Positions 42,101-51,985 of a stretch of DNA of 64,000 bases are shown piece by piece. The notes below the pieces were generated by a model. That model saw nothing but the letters and a program-made list of their open reading frames with translations, was not told where the DNA came from and did no database searches. How positions within the stretch are numbered: position 1 is the first letter of the stretch; the number at the start of each line of letters is the position of its first letter. Position numbers and translations under genes: made by a program. The DNA comes from Nemertoderma westbladi. Lineage: Eukaryota; Xenacoelomorpha; Nemertodermatida; Nemertodermatidae. The stretch covers positions 1-64,000 of the forward strand of contig JAUCBJ010004986.1 of assembly GCA_032718475.1 (NCBI GenBank). Reading direction: 5' to 3'.

Positions 42101-43212
42101 GTGATCGTGGCGTTTATTTAATCATACAAGTGGGTAGACAAACATTGTGTGATCGTGGTGTTTATTTAATCATACAAGTAGGTAGACAAACATTGTGTGA
42201 TCGTGGCGTTTATTTAATCATACAAGTAGGTAGGTAGACAAACATTGTGTGATCGTGGCGTTTATTTAATCATACAAGTAGGTAGACAAACATTGTGTGA
42301 TCGTGGCGTTTATTTAATCATACAAGTGGGTAGTTAGACAAACATTGTGTGATCGTGGCGTTTATTTAATCATACAAGTAGGTAGACAAACATTGTGTGA
42401 TCGTGGCGTTTATTTAATCATACAAGTGGGTAGTTAGACAAACATTGTGTGATCGTGGCGTTTATTTAATCATACAAGTGGGTAGGTAGTCAAACATTGT
42501 GTGATCGTGGCGTTTATTTAATCATACAAGTGGGTAGGTAGACAAACATTGTGTGATCGTGGCGTTTATTTAATCATACAAGTAGGTAGGTAGACAAACA
42601 TTGTGTGATCGTGGCGTTTATTTAATCATACAAGTGGGTAGGTAGTCAAACATTGTGTGATCGTGGCGTTTATTTAATCATACAAGTGGGTAGACAAACA
42701 TTGTGTGATCGTGGCGTTTATTTAATCATACAAGTGGGTAGTTAGACAAACATTGTGTGATCGTGGCGTTTATTTAATCATAAGTAGGATAACAAACATT
42801 GTGTGATCGTGGCGTTTATTTAATCATACAAGTGGGTAGACAAACATTGTGTGATCGTGGTGTTTATTTAATCATACAAGTAGGTAGACAAACATTGTGT
42901 GATCGTGGCGTTTATTTAATCATACAAGTAGGTAGGTAGACAAACATTGTGTGATCGTGGCGTTTATTTAATCATACAAGTAGGTAGACAAACATTGTGT
43001 GATCGTGGCGTTTATTTAATCATACAAGTGGGTAGTTAGACAAACATTGTGTGATCGTGGCGTTTATTTAATCATACAAGTAGGTAGACAAACATTGTGT
43101 GATCGTGGCGTTTATTTAATCATACAAGTGGGTAGGTAGACAAACATTGTGTGATCGTGGCGTTTATTTAATCATACAAGTGGGTAGACAAACATTGTGT
43201 GATCGTGGCGTT
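36150..43212. repeat. Duplicated 1.2-kb blocks, offsets 5842 and 1096 bp
   Basis: The variant taggtagtca lies at 36641 and 36797, again at 37737 and 37893 (offset 1096), and again at 42483 and 42639 (offset 5842). Agtagg units at 36239 and 36941 match 42081 and 42783, also at offset 5842. The block of about 36150-37370 therefore reappears at about 41992-43212 with unit order and lengths preserved. Confidence 0.85.
40725..41745. repeat. Local higher-order repeat of 196 and 148 bp
   Basis: The variant gatcatggcg recurs at 40731, 40925, 41121, 41317, 41465 and 41613. The first spacings are about 196 bp (one 52-bp and three 48-bp units) and the last two are 148 bp (one 52-bp and two 48-bp units). 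Each period also carries the tttactcatac variant. Confidence 0.85.
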
Positions 43213-43239
43213 TATTTAATCATACAAGTGGGTAGGTAG

Positions 43240-46200
43240 ACAAACATTGTGTGATCGTGGCGTTTATTTAATCATACAAGTGGGTAGACAAACATTGTGT
43301 GATCGTGGCGTTTATTTAATCATACAAGTGGGTAGACAAACATTGTGTGATCGTGGCGTTTATTTAATCATACAAGTGGGTAGACAAACATTGTGTGATC
43401 GTGGTGTTTATTTAATCATACAAGTGGGTAGGTAGACAAACATTGTGTGATCGTGGCGTTTATTTAATCATACAAGTGGGTAGACAAACATTGTGTGATC
43501 GTGGCGTTTATTTAATCATACAAGTGGGTAGGTAGATAAACATTGTGTGATCGTGGCGTTTATTTAATCATACAAGTGGGTAGGTAGACAAACATTGTGT
43601 GATCGTGGCGTTTATTTAATCATACAAGTGGGTAGACAAACATTGTGTGATCGTGGCGTTTATTTATTCATACAAGTGGGTAGACAAACATTGTGTGATC
43701 GTGGCGTTTATTTAATCATACAAGTGGGTAGGTAGACAAACATTGTGTGATCGTGGCGTTTATTTAATCATACAAGTGGGTAGGTAGACAAACATTGTGT
43801 GATCGTGGCGTTTATTTAATCATACAAGTGGGTAGACAAACATTGTGTGATCGTGGCGTTTATTTATTCATACAAGTGGGTAGACAAACATTGAGTGATC
43901 GTGGCGTTTATTTATTCATACAAGTGGGTAGGTAGACAAACATTGTGTGATCGTGGCGTTTATTTAATCATACAAGTGGGTAGACAAACATTGTGTGATC
44001 GTGGCGTTTATTTATTCATACAAGTGGGTAGGTAGACAAACATTGTGTGATCGTGGCGTTTATTTAATCATACAAGTGGGTAGACAAACATTGAGTGATC
44101 GTGGCGTTTATTTAATCATACAAGTGGGTAGACAAACATTGTGTGATCGTGGCGTTTATTTAATCATACAAGTGGGTAGGTAGACAAACATTGTGTGATC
44201 GTGGCGTTTATTTAATCATACAAGTGGGTAGGTAGACAAACATTGTGTGATCGTGGCGTTTATTTAATCATACAAGTGGGTAGGTAGACAAACATTGTGT
44301 GATCGTGGCGTTTATTTAATCATACAAGTGGGTAGGTAGACAAACATTGTGTGATCGTGGCGTTTATTTAATCATACAAGTGGGTAGGTAGACAAACATT
44401 GTGTGATCGTGGCGTTTATTTAATCATACAAGTGGGTAGGTAGACAAACATTGTGTGATCGTGGCGTTTATTTAATCATACAAGTGGGTAGACAAACATT
44501 GTGTGATCGTGGCGTTTATTTAATCATATAAGTGGGTAGGTAGACAAACATTGTGTGATCGTGGCGTTTATTTAATCATACAAGTGGGTAGGTAGACAAA
44601 CATTGTGTGATCGTGGCGTTTATTTAATCATACAAGTGGGTAGACAAACATTGTGTGATCGTGGCGTTTATTTATTCATACAAGTGGGTAGGTAGACAAA
44701 CATTGTGTGATCGTGGCGTTTATTTAATCATATAAGTGGGTAGGTAGACAAACATTGTGTGATCGTGGCGTTTATTTAATCATACAAGTGGGTAGACAAA
44801 CATTGTGTGATCGTGGCGTTTATTTATTCATACAAGTGGGTAGGTAGACAAACATTGTGTGATCGTGGCGTTTATTTAATCATACAAGTGGGTAGGTAGA
44901 CAAACATTGTGTGATCGTGGCGTTTATTTAATCATACAAGTGGGTAGACAAACATTGTGTGATCGTGGCGTTTATTAAATCATACAAGTGGGTAGACAAA
45001 CATTGTGTGATCGTGGCGTTTATTTAATCATACAAGTGGGTAGGTAGACAAACATTGTGTGATCGTGGCGTTTATTTAATCATACAAGTGGGTAGACAAA
45101 CATTGTGTGATCGTGGCGTTTATTTAATCATGCAAGTGGGTAGGTAGACAAACATTGTGTGATCGTGGCGTTTATTTAATCATACAAGTGGGTAGGTAGA
45201 CAAACATTGTGTGATCCTGGCGTTTATTTAATCATACAAGTGGGTAGACAAACATTGTGTGATCGTGGCGTTTATTTAATCATACAAGTGGGTAGGTAGA
45301 CAAACATTGTGTGATCGTGGCGTTTATTTAATCATACAAGTGGGTAGGTAGACAAACATTGTGTGATCGTGGCGTTTATTTAATCATACAAGTGGGTAGG
45401 TAGACAAACATTGTGTGATCGTGGCGTTTATTTAATTATACAAGTGGGTAGACAAACATTGTGTGATCGTGGCGTTTATTTAATCATATAAGTGGGTAGG
45501 TAGACAAACATTGTGTGATCGTGGCGTTTATTTAATCATACAAGTGGGTAGGTAGACAAACATTGTGTGATCGTGGCGTTTATTTAATCATACAAGTGGG
45601 TAGACAAACATTGTGTGATCGTGGTGTTTATTTAATCATACAAGTGGGTAGGTAGACAAACATTGTGTGATCGTGGCGTTTATTTAATCATACAAGTGGG
45701 TAGACAAACATTGTGTGATCGTGGCGTTTATTTAATCATACAAGTGGGTAGGTAGATAAACATTGTGTGATCGTGGCGTTTATTTAATCATACAAGTGGG
45801 TAGGTAGACAAACATTGTGTGATCGTGGCGTTTATTTAATCATACAAGTGGGTAGACAAACATTGTGTGATCGTGGCGTTTATTTATTCATACAAGTGGG
45901 TAGACAAACATTGTGTGATCGTGGCGTTTATTTAATCATACAAGTGGGTAGGTAGACAAACATTGTGTGATCGTGGCGTTTATTTAATCATACAAGTGGG
46001 TAGACAAACATTGTGTGATCGTGGCGTTTATTTATTCATACAAGTGGGTAGACAAACATTGAGTGATCGTGGCGTTTATTTATTCATACAAGTGGGTAGG
46101 TAGACAAACATTGTGTGATCGTGGCGTTTATTTAATCATACAAGTGGGTAGACAAACATTGTGTGATCGTGGCGTTTATTTATTCATACAAGTGGGTAGG

Positions 46201-48240
46201 TAGACAAACATTGTGTGATCGTGGCGTTTATTTAATCATACAAGTGGGTAGACAAACATTGAGTGATCGTGGCGTTTATTTAATCATACAAGTGGGTAGA
46301 CAAACATTGTGTGATCGTGGCGTTTATTTAATCATACAAGTGGGTAGGTAGACAAACATTGTGTGATCGTGGCGTTTATTTAATCATACAAGTGGGTAGG
46401 TAGACAAACATTGTGTGATCGTGGCGTTTATTTAATCATACAAGTGGGTAGGTAGACAAACATTGTGTGATCGTGGCGTTTATTTAATCATACAAGTGGG
46501 TAGGTAGACAAACATTGTGTGATCGTGGCGTTTATTTAATCATACAAGTGGGTAGGTAGACAAACATTGTGTGATCGTGGCGTTTATTTAATCATACAAG
46601 TGGGTAGGTAGACAAACATTGTGTGATCGTGGCGTTTATTTAATCATACAAGTGGGTAGACAAACATTGTGTGATCGTGGCGTTTATTTAATCATATAAG
46701 TGGGTAGGTAGACAAACATTGTGTGATCGTGGCGTTTATTTAATCATACAAGTGGGTAGGTAGACAAACATTGTGTGATCGTGGCGTTTATTTAATCATA
46801 CAAGTGGGTAGACAAACATTGTGTGATCGTGGCGTTTATTTATTCATACAAGTGGGTAGGTAGACAAACATTGTGTGATCGTGGCGTTTATTTAATCATA
46901 TAAGTGGGTAGGTAGACAAACATTGTGTGATCGTGGCGTTTATTTAATCATACAAGTGGGTAGACAAACATTGTGTGATCGTGGCGTTTATTTATTCATA
47001 CAAGTGGGTAGGTAGACAAACATTGTGTGATCGTGGCGTTTATTTAATCATACAAGTGGGTAGGTAGACAAACATTGTGTGATCGTGGCGTTTATTTAAT
47101 CATACAAGTGGGTAGACAAACATTGTGTGATCGTGGCGTTTATTAAATCATACAAGTGGGTAGACAAACATTGTGTGATCGTGGCGTTTATTTAATCATA
47201 CAAGTGGGTAGGTAGACAAACATTGTGTGATCGTGGCGTTTATTTAATCATACAAGTGGGTAGACAAACATTGTGTGATCGTGGCGTTTATTTAATCATG
47301 CAAGTGGGTAGGTAGACAAACATTGTGTGATCGTGGCGTTTATTTAATCATACAAGTGGGTAGGTAGACAAACATTGTGTGATCCTGGCGTTTATTTAAT
47401 CATACAAGTGGGTAGACAAACATTGTGTGATCGTGGCGTTTATTTAATCATACAAGTGGGTAGGTAGACAAACATTGTGTGATCGTGGCGTTTATTTAAT
47501 CATACAAGTGGGTAGGTAGACAAACATTGTGTGATCGTGGCGTTTATTTAATCATACAAGTGGGTAGGTAGACAAACATTGTGTGATCGTAGCGTTTATT
47601 TAATCATACAAGTGGGTAGACAAACATTGTGTGATCGTGGCGTTTATTTAATCATATAAGTGGGTAGGTAGACAAACATTGTGTGATCGTGGCGTTTATT
47701 TAATCATACAAGTGGGTAGGTAGACAAACATTGTGTGATCGTGGCGTTTATTTAATCATACAAGTGGGTAGACAAACATTGTGTGATCGTGGCGTTTATT
47801 TATTCATACAAGTGGGTAGGTAGACAAACATTGTGTGATCGTGGCGTTTATTTAATCATATAAGTGGGTAGGTAGACAAACATTGTGTGATCGTGGCGTT
47901 TATTTAATCATACAAGTGGGTAGACAAACATTGTGTGATCGTGGCGTTTATTTATTCATACAAGTGGGTAGGTAGACAAACATTGTGTGATCGTGGCGTT
48001 TATTTAATCATACAAGTGGGTAGGTAGACAAACATTGTGTGATCGTGGCGTTTATTTAATCATACAAGTGGGTAGACAAACATTGTGTGATCGTGGCGTT
48101 TATTAAATCATACAAGTGGGTAGGTAGACAAACATTGTGTGATCGTGGCGTTTATTTAATCATACAAGTGGGTAGGTAGACAAACATTGTGTGATCCTGG
48201 CGTTTATTTAATCATACAAGTGGGTAGACAAACATTGTGT
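43240..48240. repeat. Nested higher-order repeats of 2168/2220 and 960 bp
   Basis: Variant ttgagtgatc sits at 43891 and 44091 and again at 46059 and 46259 (offset 2168). Variant gtgatcctgg is at 45211, 47379 and 48191. Variant ggtagataaa is at 43531 and 45751 (offset 2220). Variant cataTaag recurs at 960-bp spacing (about 44521/45481 and 46691/47651), and tattaaatca at 47141 and 48101. Two scales of multi-unit duplication are therefore superimposed. Confidence 0.82.
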
Positions 48241-49427
48241 GATCGTGGCGTTTATTTAATCATACAAGTGGGTAGGTAGACAAACATTGTGTGATCGTGG
48301 CGTTTATTTAATCATACAAGTGGGTAGGTAGACAAACATTGTGTGATCGTGGCGTTTATTTAATCATACAAGTGGGTAGGTAGACAAACATTGTGTGATC
48401 GTGGCGTTTATTTAATCATACAAGTGGGTAGGTAGACAAACATTGTGTGATCGTGGCGTTTATTTAATCATACAAGTGGGTAGGTAGACAAACATTGTGT
48501 GATCGTGGCGTTTATTTAATCATACAAGTGGGTAGGTAGACAAACATTGTGTGATCGTGGCGTTTATTCAATCATACAAGTGGGTAGACAAACATTGTGT
48601 GATCGTGGCGTTTATTTAATCATACAAGTGGGTAGACAAACATTGTGTGATCGTGGCGTTTATTTAATCATACAAGTGGGTAGACAAACATTGTGTGATT
48701 GTGGCGTTTATTTAATCATACAAGTGGGTAGGTAGACAAACATTGTGATCGTGGCGTTTATTTAATCATACAAGTAGGTAGGTAGACAAACATTGTGTGA
48801 TAGTGGAGTTTATTTAATCATACAAGTGGGTAGGTAGACAAACATTGTGTGATCGTGGCGTTTATTTAATCATACAAGTGGGTAGACAAACATTGTGTGA
48901 TCGTGGCGTTTATTTAATCATACAAGTGGGGAGACAAACATTGTGTGATCGTGGCGTTTATTTAATCATACAAGTGGGTATAGACAAACATTGTGTGATC
49001 GTGGCGTTTATTTAATCATACAAGTGGGTAGGTAGACAAACATTGTGTGATCGTGGCGTTTATTTAATCATACAAGTGGGTAGGTAGACAAACATTGTGT
49101 GATCGTGGCGTTTATTTAATCATACAAGTGGGTAGGTAGACAAACATTGTGTGATCGTGGCGTTTATTTAATCATACAAGTGAGTGCGTAGACAAACATT
49201 GTGTGATCGTGGCGTTTATTTAATCATACAAGTGGGTAGGTAGACAAACATTGTGTGATCGTGGCGTTTATTTAATCATACAAGTGGGTAGGTAGACAAA
49301 CATTGTGTGATCGTGGCGTTTATTTAATCATACAAGTGGGTAGGTAGACAAACATTGTGTGATCGTGGCGTTTATTTAATCATACAAGTGGGTAGGTAGA
49401 CAAACATTGTGTGATCGTGGCGTTTAT

Positions 49428-49431
49428 TTAA
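49428..49431. repeat. TTAA target duplication, left copy
   Basis: The satellite unit normally reads tttatttaatcatac. Here it stops after TTAA and the poly-G begins. The second TTAA is at 51052-51055, where the unit resumes with tcatac. Confidence 0.85.
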
Positions 49432-49723
49432 GGGGGGGGGGGGTTCACTCCCCTTGGAGAGGAATCGGCATATCGGATGCCTGATGTTCCCACATCATCC
49501 ATTTTCTCCAATTTTTTGCACGTTAACCAAGGACATGTGTGTCTTCAATGTCATGATAAAAAAATTTCAGATATTTGATAATCAGACTATGATATTGATT
49601 GATTGATTGGAAATATCGATTGATTTATTGATTGATTAGTTAAATGCTTATAACATTTTACCACATGCATATTTTTGAAAAGTTTTTTTTTATTTTAAAA
49701 GCAGCCGCCTATATGTGTAAAAC

Positions 49724-49883
49724 TTGTAGACAGATTTCCGAAATTTGGTCCAGTTAAAATTTTATTGGCATAATTACACCACTATTGGAAATTAATATCG
49801 CATATTTTCCAATATTTCGTCGATTTTGTGATTGGCACCTTATAACTTGGGAGAGAATCTAAATTTCGAAAATCTGTCTACAA
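49724..49883. repeat. Internal inverted repeat (23-bp arms)
   Basis: The arm 49724-49746 (ttgtagacagatttccgaa...) is matched by its reverse complement at 49861-49883 with 22 of 23 positions identical, around a 114-base loop. It lies within island 2 and could be a subterminal feature or a nested fold-back remnant. Confidence 0.8.
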
Positions 49884-50138
49884 CTTATGAAAAGTAACAT
49901 GTCTAGAAGACTGAAACCAAATTTCAGACAAAAAGGTGGAAGATTGACTGAGTTATAAGGTTTTGGAGATGAGGAAAGCCTGAAAAATAAAAAGTCGAGA
50001 AAAACTCAAAAATAGATACAAAATAGCATGACATTTTTTTTTTGATTTTTTTTTCATTTTTTTTTGAATTTGGTTCAAAAAAAACCCTACCCACTTTTAA
50101 CAACCTGTTAAAATAATTTTAGAGTGCTTGCCAAAAAA

Positions 50139-50516
50139 CACTTCGCGCAGCACGTGAACAAATTACATTTTGGCGTATTGATGTGATCGCATACTATTTC
50201 GTCATTTAGTAATAAATAGTCATGGAATAATGAGACAACCTTAAGAAACATTCAAAATTATATAAAAATCTCCACATAATTTTATAATAAGCCTTTACAC
50301 AGAACATTAAGCTTTGCGCAGCACGTGAAACCTTCGCGCAGCACGTGAGACATTTGCGCAGCAGGTGAAGGTTTCACGTAGAACTTAAATTCTTCATAAA
50401 GCACGTTAATTAATCGAGCACCTCGGGAAGCTTTTTGATCAGAATGAGAAGCCTTCACGCGGCACATGAAAAGTTCATGCTGCACATGAAGACTTCGCGC
50501 AGCACGTGAATTATTA
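50139..50516. repeat. Degenerate ~21-bp minisatellite, CACGTG-rich
   Basis: Repeats of the form 'cttcgcgcagcacgtgaa' occur near 50140-50160 and then repeatedly from about 50312 to 50516. Central copies are diverged (cataaagcacgttaatt, tcatgctgcacatgaag). Intact copies carry CACGTG, which is also an E-box hexamer. The open frame on the minus strand here is a product of the repetition. Confidence 0.7.
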
Positions 50517-50705
50517 TCAGAGCCTGCGGAATTAAAAAAAAATAAGTTTATGGTTGTTTCCCAGAATAATTATTACTAGCTATTGTTATATGATGGTTCA
50601 CATTTGTTATTACTAGTAGACAACTAGTCCATTAGACAACTGTTCAATATGTAATACAAAACTCACAAATATCTATTAAATATATATTAATTAAAATTTG
50701 ACGGA

Positions 50706-50902
50706 CATGTTGACAGACAGACAGACATACAAACAGACAGACAAACTGAGAGACAGACTGAGATACAGACATAGTGATTAGATAATTCCAAATATTAAAA
50801 CAGACATCGACATTAAGAAAAATCCTAACAGTAAACATTTCAGATTGCTTATTTTATGCCCTTTTTAATATTTCGATGGACAGACAGACAGACATACAGA
50901 CG
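50706..50902. repeat. GACA microsatellite patches
   Basis: Imperfect (GACA)n occurs at about 50711-50771 and again at about 50878-50901, within island 2. An AT-rich spacer lies between. No gene is seen. Confidence 0.8.
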
Positions 50903-51023
50903 GAAAACCAGCCATTACTCGAGAAGTAAAAGAGATCTCGCTAAGCCGTTTCCAGATTTGAAATCCGCATTAAATTCTACTCTAGATGAAATAAAAAAAC
51001 AAAAAATGAAAATTTTGACCTGA

Positions 51024-51051
51024 GGGGGGGTGTACCCCCCCCCCCCCCCCC
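51024..51051. other. G7-TGTA-C17 terminal hairpin
   Basis: Seven G, the spacer tgta and seventeen C can fold as a perfect G:C hairpin at the right terminus of island 2. The left terminus has a weaker counterpart: twelve G, ttcact, four C. Homopolymer lengths may be sequencing-limited. Confidence 0.7.
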
Positions 51052-51203
51052 TTAATCATACAAGTGGGTAGGTAGACAAACATTGTGTGATCGTGGCGTT
51101 TATTTATTCATACAAGTGGGTAGGTAGACAAACATTGTGTGATCGTGGTGTTTATTTATTCATACAAGTGGGTAGGTAGACAAACATTGTGTGATCGTGG
51201 CGA
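51052..51203. repeat. Satellite remnant, block C
   Basis: The interrupted satellite unit resumes after the TTAA. About three units follow, two of them with the tattcatac variant, before the sequence breaks at 'gatcgtggcgagtaggtaga'. This is the right-hand edge of the whole satellite field. Confidence 0.95.
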
Positions 51204-51384
51204 GTAGGTAGACCAACCAACATTATTTCGACAATCGTTATCGATTTTCCCCTGGGGATATTCCCTATTAATTTTGTTTCCACCAAAAGTCTGCATATGG
51301 GTTATAAAAAGGAAGATGTTACTTGCCCCGCCAATAATCCTCTGCTTTATTTTAACTAACTCGGGACTTTAAATTACTTTCCAG
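51204..51384. other. Unique flank / putative intron end
   Basis: About 180 bp of unique sequence lie between the satellite edge and the first exon. It ends with a pyrimidine-bearing tract (aaattactttccag) that serves as a plausible 3' splice site, with taactaac-like branch sequence (ttttaactaactcggg) about 30-40 bp upstream. No coding content is seen. Confidence 0.5.
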
Positions 51385-51543
51385 GGATACGACATAACAA
51401 CTTCAGTTCCTGCTTCTAGTATATCAGTAGCCATTGGAGATGAAGCCTGCACCATATATGAAATACAAAATACTAATATTACCTGCAAGCCTAGAAAACC
51501 AGCATACGATTTCACGGTATTTGAACCAAAGAAATCAGTTCAG
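51385..51543 (+). CDS. Plexin-like receptor, exon for an IPT/TIG domain (partial gene)
   Basis: This 159-bp open segment is bounded by ctttccag on the left and the donor CAG|gtatgt on the right, both good splice signals. It encodes 53 residues beginning GYDITTSVP. The core ISVAIGDEACTIYEIQNTNITCKP has the two-Cys pattern of an IPT/TIG domain (v.ig...C......t.i.C), the Ig-like fold repeated in plexin and MET-family extracellular regions. NIT is a potential N-glycosylation site. The exon is phase 0 at the right end and joins in frame to the next exon, whose VTIGNRVYSIGSL completes the domain. Upstream exons (sema, PSI, earlier IPT) are not in the window, so the satellite field may lie in an upstream intron. 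A different IPT-containing receptor is possible. Confidence 0.7.
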
Positions 51544-51750
51544 GTATGTACGTGTGAGTAATTGGCAGTACTGTAGGTAATGGGTCTATGGTATATAGTT
51601 GGGTCTATCTATATGGATAATTAGTAGGGGCTGTATGGTCCTATAGTTGTCATGGCCATTTTATTGACATATGGTGGTCGGTCAGTAAGGGCTATATTGC
51701 GCTATTCGTTATTGCCCTGATTAACTGAATGTATTGCATCTGTTACTAAG
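51544..51750 (+). other. Intron (207 bp) of the plexin-like gene
   Basis: It starts gtatgt and ends ttactaag. A ttaactga branch-like sequence lies about 25-30 bp before the end. The polypyrimidine tract is weak. The reading frame is continuous across its removal (phase 0). Confidence 0.6.
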
Positions 51751-51985
51751 GTAACTATTGGTAACCGAGTATACTCCATCGGATCTCTCATCCACTACTG
51801 GGACACTGCAGACGAGACGTGGATGCTAACCGTTGGGGTCCTGTCTGCTTTCGCAATCATCGTCAGTTTCATTGCCGGGGTCGTTTTCTGTAAGAAAACC
51901 AAATGGAGAAGACGAAGAAGGACCCGAACAATATCATCAGCAACCAGTGGAAGTTTCCGATCTCAGAAGTCTGGTCACACAAACA
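51751..51985 (+). CDS. Plexin-like receptor, exon for the end of IPT, transmembrane helix and juxtamembrane (partial gene)
   Basis: The exon begins GTA ACT ATT and reads VTIGNRVYSIGSLIHYW, the usual final strand of a plexin IPT domain just before the membrane. A short linker (DTADETW) precedes a single transmembrane helix of about 21 residues (LTVGVLSAFAIIVSFIAGVVF). A strongly basic stop-transfer and juxtamembrane stretch follows (CKKTKWRRRRRTRT), then a Ser-rich stretch ending GSFRSQ. This fits a type I receptor crossing to the cytoplasm. The cytoplasmic RasGAP-like domain of plexins is not found downstream. The exon end is uncertain: I place it at the first GTGAGT (51986-51991), inside unit 1 of the 42-bp minisatellite. 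The frame stays open through the whole array to 54192, but array variation looks unconstrained, so translation of the repeats is doubtful. Confidence 0.65.

Larger units (their letters stand above)
22844..49431. repeat. Satellite array, block B (46/48/52-bp units)
   Basis: This is the same satellite as block A, over about 26.6 kb and roughly 520 copies, all in the same orientation. Composition shifts along the block. From 22.8 to 34 kb the 46-bp agtaggata form is common. From 34.8 to 43 kb units ending gtgggtagttag or ggtagtc appear. From 43 to 48.5 kb most variation is 48 versus 52 bp, with point variants tattcat, cataTaag and gatcCtgg. Long-range duplications are listed separately. It ends exactly at a TTAA where island 2 inserted. 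No gene is supported. Confidence 0.98.
49432..51051. mobile_element. Island 2: TTAA-flanked non-autonomous DNA transposon (candidate)
   Basis: A 1620-bp AT-rich segment interrupts the satellite exactly within one unit, with TTAA on both sides. It starts with 12 G, then ttcactcccc. It ends with a run of 7 G, tgta and 17 C. The reverse complement of the right end (G run, tacaccccccc) therefore resembles the left end (G run, ttcactcccc), giving short terminal inverted repeats. Exact TTAA duplication is the signature of piggyBac-type transposases. The G-first termini differ from the usual CCC-first piggyBac ends, so the superfamily is uncertain. There is no transposase; the 60-70-codon open frames inside are low-complexity or repeat-derived. 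Inside are a 160-bp hairpin, a degenerate CACGTG-rich minisatellite and GACA microsatellites. Confidence 0.7.

Noticed and set aside
8425-48735. Open frames of 61-78 codons repeating CDRGVYLIIQVGRQTL within the satellite
   Set aside because: They appear only where several 48-bp units (a multiple of 3) occur in a row and vanish at each 52- or 46-bp unit. They are by-products of repetition, not genes.
50282-50838. Two 64-67-codon minus-strand frames in island 2
   Set aside because: One is the translation of the degenerate cgcgcagcacgtgaa minisatellite and the other of the GACA microsatellite (SVSQSVSQF...).
51052-51055. Island 2 as an assembly gap-fill bounded by homopolymers
   Set aside because: The exact TTAA on both sides at the same unit position and the inverted relation of the two ends fit transposition better. 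An error in homopolymer length remains possible.
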